A stretch of 63,140 bases of DNA from positions 1 to 63,140 of the forward strand of contig CALUTO010000012.1 of the NCBI GenBank assembly GCA_944323735.1, written 5' to 3'. The position numbers and the translations under genes were made by a program. Positions 16,733 to 25,265 of the stretch are shown piece by piece. The DNA is from Candidatus Gastranaerophilales bacterium (GTDB lineage: Bacteria; Cyanobacteriota; Vampirovibrionia; Gastranaerophilales; Gastranaerophilaceae). Under the pieces are notes generated by a model. That model did no database searches, was not told the origin of the DNA, and was given only the letters and a program-made list of their open reading frames with translations. Within the stretch, counting starts at the first letter, position 1, and each line of letters starts with the position of its first letter.

Positions 16733-17506
16733 TTATAAAATGTTATCAAGTCCGTATACAAATTCATTGTGTTCAGCTGTATATTTTGCAGCGAGTAGAA
16801 CGCCGGGCATGTAGCATTTTCTGTCAACAGAATCGTGGCGTATCGAGAGAATTTGTCCTGCAGAACCGAACAGAACCTCTTGCGATGCCATATATCCGGG
16901 CATTCTGACTGAATGAATATGAATGTTTGCATTTGTGCTGCCGCCTCTTGAGCCGGCTATTATTTCTGTTTCGTCACAGTTTCCTGTTGTGAAAGAAGAA
17001 TTTTCTTCTGCCATCATCTGTGCTGTTTTTATTGCGGTGCCGGAGGGTGCGTCTTTTTTTTGATTGTGATGTAATTCAATGATTTCTGCGTTTTCAAAAT
17101 ATTTTGCGGCCATTTTGGCAAATTTCATCATTAAAACAGCTCCGGTTGAAAAATTCGGTGCTATAAAACATCCAAGATTGCTCTTTTCTGTCATTTCTCT
17201 GAGTGTATTTAGCCGGGCTTCGGACAGTCCGGTTGTTCCGATAACAGGTCTGACTCCGTTTTCGAGACAGATTTTTGCATTTTCAAAAACATTTTTTGGC
17301 TGGGTAAAATCAATAACTACATCCGGTTTTGCAATTTCGATAGCTCCTTTTAAATCACCGTTTATGTGTACACCTTCACAGACCTCTGTGTCCAGTTCAA
17401 CTACATCTACTGCGCAGACGAGTTCAAAATCATTAGAGCAACACACAGCATTAACGACTTCTTTTCCCATTCTGCCCATTGCACCGCATACACCGACTTT
17501 TATCAT
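16733..17506 (-). CDS. dapB: 4-hydroxy-tetrahydrodipicolinate reductase
   Basis: Lysine/diaminopimelate pathway. The nucleotide-binding GVCGAMGRMGKEV is at the N-terminus, the catalytic block ELHHNQKKDAPSGTA is in the middle, and IGTTG and FSTGAVLMM are conserved. At 257 residues it is of usual length. It lies 70 bases upstream of the HAD-ispF pair on the same strand and may share a transcript. Confidence 0.95.
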   Translation of the reverse strand: MIKVGVCGAMGRMGKEVVNAVCCSNDFELVCAVDVVELDTEVCEGVHINGDLKGAIEIAKPDVVIDFTQPKNVFENAKICLENGVRPVIGTTGLSEARLNTLREMTEKSNLGCFIAPNFSTGAVLMMKFAKMAAKYFENAEIIELHHNQKKDAPSGTAIKTAQMMAEENSSFTTGNCDETEIIAGSRGGSTNANIHIHSVRMPGYMASQEVLFGSAGQILSIRHDSVDRKCYMPGVLLAAKYTAEHNEFVYGLDNIL

Positions 17507-17728
17507 TTTTACACTCCTTATTCAATATTTTATTAGTAATTCTACATTAGTTATAAATTATTGGTATTGTATATTTGTACAAATTATCTCATATAAATAT
17601 CTGATGTGAATATAAAAATGTCATTCAAATACATGATTTGTATTTTTTCTGTACGAGTAGAATGTTTATAAGTACTTATCACCTTTTTTAAGATTTTGAT
17701 ACGGCTTGGGATATACTAGGATATTTAG

Positions 17729-18553
17729 ATGAGCGAAGAGTTAGAATACAGTTCATACAACAAAATAAAACGTCTGTCTGACAGTGAGTTAGCCGCTCTA
17801 TGGGATGAGTATCTTGCTGACAAGTCCAAAAAAGAACTGCGTGACAAACTTATTGTTCAGTATATTTATCTGACACGGTATGTTATAGGACGTATAAAAA
17901 TTAACCTTCCTTCAACATTTTCACTCGAAGATATAACAAGTTACGGGGTTGAAGGTTTAATTGATGCAATAGAAAAATATACTCCGGATAAAGGTGCAAG
18001 GTTTGAAACTTATGCACTGATGAGAATCAGGGGGACTATTATAGACAAAGTCCGTTCACAGGACTGGATACCGAGAAGCACAAGAAAAAAAATTAAAGAA
18101 ATAAAAGTAATAGGTGAAAAGCTGAAACAGACTCTTGGCAGAGCCGCTACAAACACAGAAATTGCAAATGTTCTCGGTATTGAAAAAGAAAAAGTTGACG
18201 CTTTGATGGCAGAAGAAACACAGGTTACTTCAATTTATGAAAAGAAAAATGTGAAGGAAGAAAGTGTCGAAATAATAGATACAATACAGGACGAGCAGCT
18301 TCAAAATCCGCTTGACCGGCTGGTTGACAAGGATATAAAAGAAGAACTGCAAATTGCATTGAAGCGTTTGCCCGAAAGAGAGAGAATGATAATGGTTCTA
18401 TATTATCATGAAAATATGACGCTTAAAGAAATAGGCGATACAATAAATGTTTCTGAATCAAGGGTCTGTCAGCTTCATGCACAGGCAATTATGAAGCTTA
18501 AAAATATTTTAAGCTCAAACCGTTACGACAGAATGAGAAAAAGTATAGTATAA
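17729..18553 (+). CDS. fliA: FliA/WhiG-family sigma factor
   Basis: RNA polymerase sigma factor of the sigma-28 group. Region 2 is LVQYIYLTRY...ITSYGVEGLIDAIEKY and FETYALMRIRGTIID. The family-typical SQDWIPRSTRKK follows. Region 3 has NTEIANVLGIEKEKV, and region 4 is LPERERMIMVLYYHENMTLK with the -35-binding helix SESRVCQLHAQA. It probably drives flagellar or motility genes, in line with the fli genes here. It stands alone, convergent with proC (14-base gap). No anti-sigma FlgM-like gene is adjacent. Confidence 0.85.
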   Translation: MSEELEYSSYNKIKRLSDSELAALWDEYLADKSKKELRDKLIVQYIYLTRYVIGRIKINLPSTFSLEDITSYGVEGLIDAIEKYTPDKGARFETYALMRIRGTIIDKVRSQDWIPRSTRKKIKEIKVIGEKLKQTLGRAATNTEIANVLGIEKEKVDALMAEETQVTSIYEKKNVKEESVEIIDTIQDEQLQNPLDRLVDKDIKEELQIALKRLPERERMIMVLYYHENMTLKEIGDTINVSESRVCQLHAQAIMKLKNILSSNRYDRMRKSIV

Positions 18554-18567
18554 AAAATATGTTGTTT

Positions 18568-19386
18568 TTATTGTTCGGATGTTTTTGCCATTAAAGCCGA
18601 TTTTTCAGCTGTTTTTAAAACAGTTTCATACAGAACTTTTGAAATATCGCTTTCGTTGAGCACTTTATTCCCCTCTGCTGTTGTGCCTCCTGGTGTGGTG
18701 ACGTTTGTAATCAGTTCTTCCGGAGTCATACCTGTTTCCAGTATCATTTTTGCCGCACCGAGGGCAGTCTGGGCTGAGAGTGTAAGAGCAGTTCTGTAGT
18801 CCAGTCCGAGTTTTTCACCTGCTCTGGCGATTTCATTTATCAGGTAATAGTAAAAAGCTGGACCTGAGCCGCTTACACCTGTTATTGCATCAATATCTTT
18901 TTCTTCGCATTTTACTGCTTTTCCAAGTTTTGAAAACATATCAACAGCCATATCAAGTGTTTTTTCATCAGCAAAGCTTCCTTTACATAGCGCACTCATA
19001 CCTTCGCCAAGCAGTGCCGGGGTATTCGGCATAACTTTTATTACCGGGATTTCTTTCTCCAGAACAGTTTCAATAAGGCGGGTTGAAATTCCTGCCGCAA
19101 TCGAAATTATAACTTTATTTTTATTAACAAAAGGTTTAATCTTTTTAAGAACTTCTTTTACTGCAAAAGGTTTTGTTGCAATAAAAATAATATCCGAATT
19201 TTTAACGATTTCATCAGGTTGTTCGCAAACTTTGATTCCGAATTCTTCCCGTGCTTTTTTTGCATTTGTTTCATTGATTTCACATGCCGAGATTTGGTCT
19301 TTTGTAAAAAGGGATGAGTCAATCAGTCCTTTGATTATTGCTGATGCCATTTTCCCTGCACCAATAAATCCTGTTGTTTTGTTCAT
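18568..19386 (-). CDS. proC: Pyrroline-5-carboxylate reductase
   Basis: Last step of proline synthesis, NADPH-dependent. The Rossmann start is GFIGAGKMASAIIKGL. The family block GSGPAFYYYLINEI and the signature TTPGGTTAEGNKVL near the C-terminus are clear. Its 272 residues match the family. Confidence 0.95.
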   Translation of the reverse strand: MNKTTGFIGAGKMASAIIKGLIDSSLFTKDQISACEINETNAKKAREEFGIKVCEQPDEIVKNSDIIFIATKPFAVKEVLKKIKPFVNKNKVIISIAAGISTRLIETVLEKEIPVIKVMPNTPALLGEGMSALCKGSFADEKTLDMAVDMFSKLGKAVKCEEKDIDAITGVSGSGPAFYYYLINEIARAGEKLGLDYRTALTLSAQTALGAAKMILETGMTPEELITNVTTPGGTTAEGNKVLNESDISKVLYETVLKTAEKSALMAKTSEQ

Positions 19387-19480
19387 ATTGCGTAACCTTT
19401 TTCGTGATTATATTTGACTTTCATTCATGTGTTATTTATCATGATACAACGCAATAAATTTAATTCAAGGAGCAATAAAA

Positions 19481-19633
19481 ATGAGACGTACATTAGAAGG
19501 AACAAAAAGAAAAAGACAGAAGGTCAGCGGTTTCAGAGCCAGAATGGCTACTCCCGGCGGTGTTACCGTTATTAACAGAAGAAGAGCAAAAGGCCGTCAT
19601 AAGCTTGCCATCAGTGCAAAGAAAAGAGCATAG
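19481..19633 (+). CDS. rpmH: Ribosomal protein bL34
   Basis: A 50-residue basic protein beginning [20 protein letters not shown] and ending in KRA. It contains [20 protein letters not shown], the bL34 core. AAGGAGC lies at good spacing before the ATG. It is upstream of rnpA, as in most bacteria. The start LEGTKRKR differs slightly from the common TYQPSNRKR. Confidence 0.95.
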   Translation: MRRTLEGTKRKRQKVSGFRARMATPGGVTVINRRRAKGRHKLAISAKKRA

Positions 19634-19657
19634 ATTTTTTGTTTATTTAAGTTTTAT

Positions 19658-19687
19658 AACAGACCTGTTGCCACCAATAGGTCTGTT
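19658..19687 (+). promoter_or_regulatory. Hairpin between rpmH and rnpA
   Basis: AACAGACCT (19658-19666) and AGGTCTGTT (19679-19687) form a 9-bp stem with a 12-base loop in the rpmH-rnpA spacer. There is no T-run after it, so a plain terminator is unlikely. Processing, mRNA stability or partial attenuation that sets the L34 to RnpA ratio is possible. Confidence 0.5.
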
Positions 19688-19704
19688 GTTGTAAAGATTT
19701 AGTT

Positions 19705-20064
19705 ATGTTACCGCAGCAGTACAGATTAAAAAATCAAAAAGCATTTGAGGCAACGTACAGACAACGTCAGGTTGTGTCGGATACGTTGTTGAGTCTGCAC
19801 ATAGGTAAAAAGAAACCGGAAAATTTTTCAGGGGCAACAAAAATAGGTTTTGTGGTTAGTAAAAAGCTGCATAAAAGGGCAACAAAACGAAACAGAATAA
19901 AACGATTAATGAGAGAAGCCTGCAGGCTTGAACTTAAAAACAATGGACTGAAAAACGGAGAGAAGTATTTGTCTTTAATTTTTTTGCCAAAACCGCAGGC
20001 ATTTTTTGCAAATTTCAGGGGTGTACAAAAATCTGTTCAGTCGCTTTTGGAAAAAATCAGATAA
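19705..20064 (+). CDS. rnpA: Ribonuclease P protein component
   Basis: The protein subunit of RNase P, which matures tRNA 5' ends. The RNA-binding signature KRATKRNRIKRLMREA is at about residues 62-77. At 119 residues it is of usual size. Downstream is hisD rather than yidD/yidC, so the common rpmH-rnpA-yidC order is broken here. Confidence 0.95.
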   Translation: MLPQQYRLKNQKAFEATYRQRQVVSDTLLSLHIGKKKPENFSGATKIGFVVSKKLHKRATKRNRIKRLMREACRLELKNNGLKNGEKYLSLIFLPKPQAFFANFRGVQKSVQSLLEKIR

Positions 20065-20088
20065 AACATTTACGGAAGGCAGAGTTAT

Positions 20089-21333
20089 ATGAAAATTGTT
20101 GAATATAAAAATCTTGATGATGTGTTTTTTAAAAACATTCAGTTTGATACAATTTCTTCTGTGAATGAAATTATCAATGATGTAAAAAATTTCGGCGATG
20201 CTGCTGTTTTAAAATACTCAAAACAGTTCGGCGACGGTGAAGCAGAGCAATTAAGAGTTACAAAAAAAGAAATAGAAGAAGCTTATAAACAGGTAGACAC
20301 AGAAACATTAGAGGCACTAACTATTGCAATAAATAACGTAAAAGAATTTGCACAAAAACAGCTTTCATGTCTTAAAAATCTTGACACCTCTGTATCGGGG
20401 TTGAGTTTAGGGCACAGAGTTATTCCGCTTGAATCAGCCGGATGTTATATCCCCGGAGGAAATTATCCTCTTCCGAGTACTGCCGTTATGACTATTGTTC
20501 CAGCAAAGACGGCGGGGGTAAAAAGAGTTGTAGCTTGTTCTCCAAAAATAAAACCGGTAACAATTGCAGCATGTGACATTGCCGGTGCTGATGAAATATA
20601 CCGTGCCGGCGGAGTTCAGGCAATTGCAGCAATGGCATACGGTACGGAAACGATTGGGGCTGTTGATAAGATAGTTGGCCCCGGTAACAGGTATGTAACG
20701 GCGGCAAAAAAACAGGTCTACGGTGACTGCGGGATAGATTTTCTGGCTGGTCCGTCCGAGGTCCTTATTATAGCGGATGAAACATCGAATCCTCAGTTTG
20801 TTGCAGCTGATATGCTTGCACAATGTGAACATGATATGGATGCAAGAGCTTATCTAATATGTTTTTCGGATAATTTTGCAAAAAATGTATCAGAAATAGC
20901 TGAAAAAATGTTAAAAAATCTAAAAACAAGAGATATAGCTTCTGTTTCGTTTGAAAAATCATATGCGGTTGTTGTGAACAGAATTGAAGAGGCAATAGCA
21001 ATTTCTGACAAAAGAGCTCCAGAGCATCTTGAAATATGTTTTAAAAATGCTGAAAAATATGCAGATAGTTTTAAAAATTACGGCTCTCTTTTTATCGGAA
21101 ACTATTCGGCAGAAGTTTTCGGTGATTATTGTGCAGGAACAAATCATACTCTTCCGACAAACCGGGTTTCAAGATACTCAGGCGGGCTGAGTGTTTTTGA
21201 TTTTGTAAAAATCCAGACGTATCAGATGGCGGAAAAAATGAATGCACAGGAACTTATTCCATGTGCATCCAAACTTGCATCGGTTGAGGGGCTTGCGGCT
21301 CATAAATTCGCCGCTGAAGTGCGTTTAGTATGA
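20089..21333 (+). CDS. hisD: Histidinol dehydrogenase
   Basis: Last two oxidation steps of histidine synthesis, zinc- and NAD-dependent. Family blocks present are ESAGCYIPGGNYPLPSTAVM, IVGPGNRYVTAAKK, DFLAGPSEVLIIAD, and the catalytic region NGTNHTLPT-like AGTNHTLPTNRVSRYSGG. It has 414 residues. It starts 24 bases after rnpA and is likely cotranscribed. No other his genes are nearby. Its 3' end overlaps the convergent gene at 21325 by nine bases. Confidence 0.95.
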   Translation: MKIVEYKNLDDVFFKNIQFDTISSVNEIINDVKNFGDAAVLKYSKQFGDGEAEQLRVTKKEIEEAYKQVDTETLEALTIAINNVKEFAQKQLSCLKNLDTSVSGLSLGHRVIPLESAGCYIPGGNYPLPSTAVMTIVPAKTAGVKRVVACSPKIKPVTIAACDIAGADEIYRAGGVQAIAAMAYGTETIGAVDKIVGPGNRYVTAAKKQVYGDCGIDFLAGPSEVLIIADETSNPQFVAADMLAQCEHDMDARAYLICFSDNFAKNVSEIAEKMLKNLKTRDIASVSFEKSYAVVVNRIEEAIAISDKRAPEHLEICFKNAEKYADSFKNYGSLFIGNYSAEVFGDYCAGTNHTLPTNRVSRYSGGLSVFDFVKIQTYQMAEKMNAQELIPCASKLASVEGLAAHKFAAEVRLV

Positions 21334-22050
21334 GCTGCTATCCCAGTTTTTCAGATATATGTCAGCTAAGCCGTATGCATTCACAAAGCCCAGTACGAAA
21401 GATATATACTGAATAACAATACTGATTATTCCAAGAGAGGAAGGAATTTCACCCGTAATCATCATACTTGTGAAGTCCAAAACCCCTAACGGAATACATA
21501 TAGCTGCTAAAAATGCTAATATAACCAGTCCCAGTAAGAATAATTTGAACCACCACCATATTGCGCTTTTCCAGAACAGGCGTATAAATTTTGCAAGTAT
21601 TGCCAGATTATACAGACCTTCTGTTTTAAATCCCTTTGAATATGCGACCTGTACAAATGCGATAAAAGGTATTACTATCAAACAAAAAATCAAACCTATA
21701 ATAGGTATTATTATTGCCAGATTTAATAAGAGAGTATAAATTATCCAGACAACAATCAGAGGAAAGGCTCTTAAGAAAATTTTAAACGGAAGAGTATCAA
21801 ATTCAGGAAGTATTGATATGCTGCCTAAAGGCTTTCCTTCTTCTTCAAAACGGTTATGCATGATTATAGAATTGTATCCGAATGTATATATGGTCATAAT
21901 TAACCAGAACAAGATGGAAACAGCTATCGAGCCCGGGTGATTTGTTGAAAGCATCCCTCCTATTGCGGCCAGAATCAACCAGCATAAGTGTTTTACAATT
22001 GCGCCGTCATCTGTGTAAACTCTTTTCAAAGTGTTCATTATTTGTGCCAT
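21325..22050 (-). CDS. DUF4013-like multi-pass membrane protein
   Basis: A 241-residue, strongly hydrophobic protein with about six membrane helices. It starts with an amphipathic MAQIMNTLKRVYTDDGAIVK and GYNSIIMHNRFEEEGKPLG between helices 2 and 3, the pattern of DUF4013 proteins. The function is unknown. A perfect 16-bp palindrome lies 54 bases upstream of its start. Confidence 0.6.
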   Translation of the reverse strand: MAQIMNTLKRVYTDDGAIVKHLCWLILAAIGGMLSTNHPGSIAVSILFWLIMTIYTFGYNSIIMHNRFEEEGKPLGSISILPEFDTLPFKIFLRAFPLIVVWIIYTLLLNLAIIIPIIGLIFCLIVIPFIAFVQVAYSKGFKTEGLYNLAILAKFIRLFWKSAIWWWFKLFLLGLVILAFLAAICIPLGVLDFTSMMITGEIPSSLGIISIVIQYISFVLGFVNAYGLADIYLKNWDSSSY

Positions 22051-22103
22051 TATCCAAAACTCCTTCTATTTATACAGCTTATATTTTACCCGATAATATA
22101 TAA

Positions 22104-22119
22104 ACATTGTATACAATGT
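22104..22119. promoter_or_regulatory. Perfect 16-bp palindrome, candidate operator
   Basis: ACATTGTATACAATGT lies in the promoter region of the minus-strand membrane gene at 21325-22050. Its length and symmetry fit a dimeric HTH repressor site. No regulator is adjacent. Confidence 0.45.
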
Positions 22120-22192
22120 ATGGTTGATTTGCGTATAAACATAATTTCTTGCGGTATAAGGCATGTTTAATAAAAAATTTGTTAGATATATT

Positions 22193-23086
22193 TCACACTT
22201 CCGGATAAAGATATTCTAAATCAATCATAAACTCTTTTTTGTCCGGAGTTATAAGGTAATCGGAAAGGTTTATGTAGTCTTTTTCAAACGGATATAGGAC
22301 ATCAAGATATACCGGTGCATTCTGTTTGTAATAGTCAATAAATTTTGAGTCGCTTAGTCTTTTTGAGCCGAATAATATTTCATTGACTTCAGGAGGGATT
22401 GTTTCTTCTTTGTTATATTTCTTTTCAATCTGTTTTTTGTATGCAGAGTAATTTGTTTTTATCATATCAAGATTTTTTAGTCTTTCCGCAGTCTCTTTCG
22501 ATGACGGATTAATGTTCAAAGCGTTTATGTAATGTTGTTTTGCCAGTGCCGGTTCATCCAGTTTTTCATAAGTTACGCCGAGTTTATAATTTGTCCAGAA
22601 ATTATTATTGAAACCGTGTGAGTAAGCGTGTTTGTAAAAATCAAGAGCCTTTGCGAATTCGCCGTCTTTAAAAAATGTTTCACCAAGGTAATATGTTATT
22701 TTAGGATTGTTTTCGCTTATGTTGAGTGCAATAGAAAGTGCATTTTTTGCATCCCTTATATGGTTTTCATACAGTGCAATTCTTGCTTTACCAACGAGAG
22801 CATCTGTATTTGATTTATCAATGCGGTGTGCCTGATAGTAGAAATATTTTGCGGCTGTAAGGTATTTTTGTTCATCTGTTCTGGTTTTTACGGGCAGTGA
22901 ATTAAAGTAGTTAAGAATTTTATCTGCCTGTGCACAGTATTGTCTTGAGGCAGCTTTTGCGTTTGTTTTTTCAAAAGATATTTCGCCATGCCAGGATGTG
23001 TCTGTATCTGCACATACAGGTGCTGGGGTATTTAAAATACTAAAAAATGTAAGATATATAACAAATAATAAAAATTTTTTTTTCAT
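22193..23086 (-). CDS. Secreted TPR-repeat protein
   Basis: A signal peptide (MKKKFLLFVIYLTFFSILNT, with cleavage likely near VCA-DTDT) leads to a soluble protein of 297 residues in all. Tandem TPR-type helix pairs lie at about 80-215, for example ITYYLGETFFKDGEFAKALD and NYKLGVTYEKLDEPALAKQH. The C-terminal 80 residues are unique. It is probably a periplasmic or envelope scaffold. It is divergent from the nuo operon. Confidence 0.75.
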   Translation of the reverse strand: MKKKFLLFVIYLTFFSILNTPAPVCADTDTSWHGEISFEKTNAKAASRQYCAQADKILNYFNSLPVKTRTDEQKYLTAAKYFYYQAHRIDKSNTDALVGKARIALYENHIRDAKNALSIALNISENNPKITYYLGETFFKDGEFAKALDFYKHAYSHGFNNNFWTNYKLGVTYEKLDEPALAKQHYINALNINPSSKETAERLKNLDMIKTNYSAYKKQIEKKYNKEETIPPEVNEILFGSKRLSDSKFIDYYKQNAPVYLDVLYPFEKDYINLSDYLITPDKKEFMIDLEYLYPEV

Positions 23087-23241
23087 AACCGGTCGGTGTC
23101 AAAATTTAATCTTAATAATTCACAACATAATATATTATATCATCTTTAAAATATGATATAAATAATATAGATTAGGCTTTAAGGATAACAAAAAAGCAGA
23201 GTCTGAAAGACAGATTAGAAAAACACAGGAGCAGATATAGA

Positions 23242-23790
23242 TTGGGTAGTTCTACAGATGCGGGTTATTTTTATATATATGCAGTGCTGCTGATAGCCGG
23301 TGCTGCCGGTGTTGTCTTTTCTCCCAGAATGTTTGCCGCATTGTGTTCTTTTTTCTTTATGCTTTTATTTTCATCTTTAATTTACGGTCTTTTAAATGCG
23401 GCTTTTCTTGCTGTGTTTCAATTTGTTTTATGCGGTTTGATGCTTTGTTTGATGTTATTTTTTATATTAAAAAAAATAACAATATGGATGCTGCCGCTTA
23501 AAATTGCATCGATAGTAAAAATAATGTTTGCAATTTTTGTTTTTGGTCTTTTTGCTGTAGTGTCATTTTTCTATGTAGGTTTTGAGTTCGGCTCAAATTC
23601 CGGTTTATTTATTCATATGTTTAAAGAAAAATCTGCAGACATAATTGATTTTTCAGGTTTTTTGTTTTCTGTGTCTCTTGCGGTAATATTGACACTTACT
23701 GTATGTGTGGCACTGAAAAATATTGAACTTACGAAGACGGAGAATCTGCCTGAGTATGCTAATGAAAAAGAAGGGAGTCAAAATGAATAG
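23242..23790 (+). CDS. nuoJ: NADH dehydrogenase-like subunit J (membrane)
   Basis: A 182-residue membrane protein. The TTG start follows AGGAG. Five helices occur, with the family-like start YFYIYAVLLIAGAAGVVFSP and FLAVFQFVLCGLMLCLMLF, which corresponds to the conserved third helix of NuoJ/NdhG. It is first in a J-K-L-M-N operon and overlaps nuoK by eight bases. The identification rests partly on position, as NuoJ is weakly conserved. No H, I or peripheral-arm genes are in the window. Confidence 0.7.
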   Translation: MGSSTDAGYFYIYAVLLIAGAAGVVFSPRMFAALCSFFFMLLFSSLIYGLLNAAFLAVFQFVLCGLMLCLMLFFILKKITIWMLPLKIASIVKIMFAIFVFGLFAVVSFFYVGFEFGSNSGLFIHMFKEKSADIIDFSGFLFSVSLAVILTLTVCVALKNIELTKTENLPEYANEKEGSQNE

Positions 23791-24097
23791 CATTGGACTT
23801 TTTCATTACCTTATACTGGCGGTTATACTTTTTATTACCGGTATGATTGGCGCATGTGTTTCAAGAAACATGATACGGATAGTTATGTCGCTTTTTATTG
23901 TTTCTGTTTCTGTAATAATCAATTTTCTTTCATTCGGTGCTTATGGTTCAGGATTGAATTCCGGAGCTAATGTTATGAGTGTATTTGTTCTTGTTGTGAC
24001 AATTTTGCAGATTAGTGCTGTGCTTGCTTTATTTTTAAAAGTTTATCACTCAAACGAATATCTTGATGTGGAAAAAATTAAGGACAAGGAGAACTGA
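23783..24097 (+). CDS. nuoK: NADH dehydrogenase-like subunit K (membrane)
   Basis: A 104-residue, three-helix protein starting MNSIGLFHYLILAVILFITG, typical of NuoK/NdhE. The canonical second-helix Glu (MxxELMLNAVNL) is not seen: the equivalent segment reads NMIRIVMSLFIVSVSVIINF, so a key proton-path residue is absent. The third-helix Glu is also not evident. It overlaps nuoJ by eight bases and nuoL by one base. Confidence 0.75.
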   Translation: MNSIGLFHYLILAVILFITGMIGACVSRNMIRIVMSLFIVSVSVIINFLSFGAYGSGLNSGANVMSVFVLVVTILQISAVLALFLKVYHSNEYLDVEKIKDKEN

Positions 24098-25260
24098 TGG
24101 AATTTTGTGTTGAAAATATTAATCTGGTTGTAATTTTGCCCTTTTTAATGAGTTTAATTCTGGCGGGCAACGCCCTTACTATGAGTAAAATTGATAAAAA
24201 GCCCGTGTTTGTGCTGAGTCTTTGCATATCGATTGTGTGTGCAATTTTCAGTTTTTTTGCAATGTTGTATTCGATAAAAACGAGTATTGCAACAGAAAGC
24301 AATTTTTTATGGCTGTCCAATGACAGCGTAAATTTTTATCTCGGTACGCTTATAGATAAAACATCCGGTATATTTTTGTGTATTGCATCAGTGTTAAATA
24401 TTGCAGCGCAAATATATGCATACAATAAACTGGGTAATAATTATTCATATAACAGGCTTTTGTTTTATCAAAATCTTTTTATTTTTGGATTATCCGGTAT
24501 TTTTATAGCATCTAATATTCTTCAGTCTTATATGTTCTGTGAGGTGCTCGGGATTGCGTCTTATTTGCTCATAACTTTTGATTTTTCGAACAAGACAGAA
24601 TCAAAAGCCGCTATAAAATCTTTTATATTTAACAGAATAGGCGATTTAACGCTTTTGTTTTGTGTTTTGACTATACTGTATTATTCCGTAACGTACAATC
24701 AGGTCTGGGACAGTTCGAACCTTGCGTTTTCAAATATGATGCAGGTTGCAGAAACAATAAACTCGCTTATGAGTGAGCCATTGTTTGTGGGATTTTGTTC
24801 TGTTTTGATTTTTGTTGTGCTGATGAAATTTATGCATGCTTTTATATACCTTACTTTTGTGTCGAAATTGAATTCTCCTGAAGCAAGGGTAATTCTGTTC
24901 CAAAATACACTGATTTTTTTATCAGGATTATTTTTGCTTTTCCGTTTTACACCTTTTTTTGTAAATCTTGGAGGAAGCTGGATTTGGACAATATTGATTA
25001 TAGTTTTTCTGTTTATGTTTATCGGGATGATGAACAAAATTTTTATTCCTGTGTGCAGAATATTTGGCTGGTTTGAAAAATATGTAGTTGATACTTTTTT
25101 GAATTTTGTCGAACTTGTTATACGATTTTTGTCCTTTATGTGCTGCCGCTTTCAAAAGGCCGGAGTACAGGCATACATTATATATTCTTTTGCAGGCATT
25201 CTTTTTATACTGATTTTTATACTTTTGTTTTATATTGCAGTTTCTAATATAGGAGTTTGA
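24097..25260 (+). CDS. nuoL: Shortened NuoL-like antiporter subunit
   Basis: 387 residues against about 610 for NuoL. The first half aligns well: IDKTSGIFLCIASVLNIAAQ and EVLGIASYLLITF (conserved Glu kept), then AAIKSFIFNRIGDLTLL. A Lys is kept in VLMKFMHAF. The usual WLPDAM-GPTPVSALIHAAT segment is replaced by unrelated residues. After helix 8 the protein jumps to the C-terminal anchor region (EKYVVDTFLNFVEL and KAGVQAYIIYSFAGI). About six central helices are missing in frame, so this is a deletion and not a frameshift. Start overlaps nuoK stop. Confidence 0.8.
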   Translation: MEFCVENINLVVILPFLMSLILAGNALTMSKIDKKPVFVLSLCISIVCAIFSFFAMLYSIKTSIATESNFLWLSNDSVNFYLGTLIDKTSGIFLCIASVLNIAAQIYAYNKLGNNYSYNRLLFYQNLFIFGLSGIFIASNILQSYMFCEVLGIASYLLITFDFSNKTESKAAIKSFIFNRIGDLTLLFCVLTILYYSVTYNQVWDSSNLAFSNMMQVAETINSLMSEPLFVGFCSVLIFVVLMKFMHAFIYLTFVSKLNSPEARVILFQNTLIFLSGLFLLFRFTPFFVNLGGSWIWTILIIVFLFMFIGMMNKIFIPVCRIFGWFEKYVVDTFLNFVELVIRFLSFMCCRFQKAGVQAYIIYSFAGILFILIFILLFYIAVSNIGV

Positions 25261-25265
25261 TTTTT

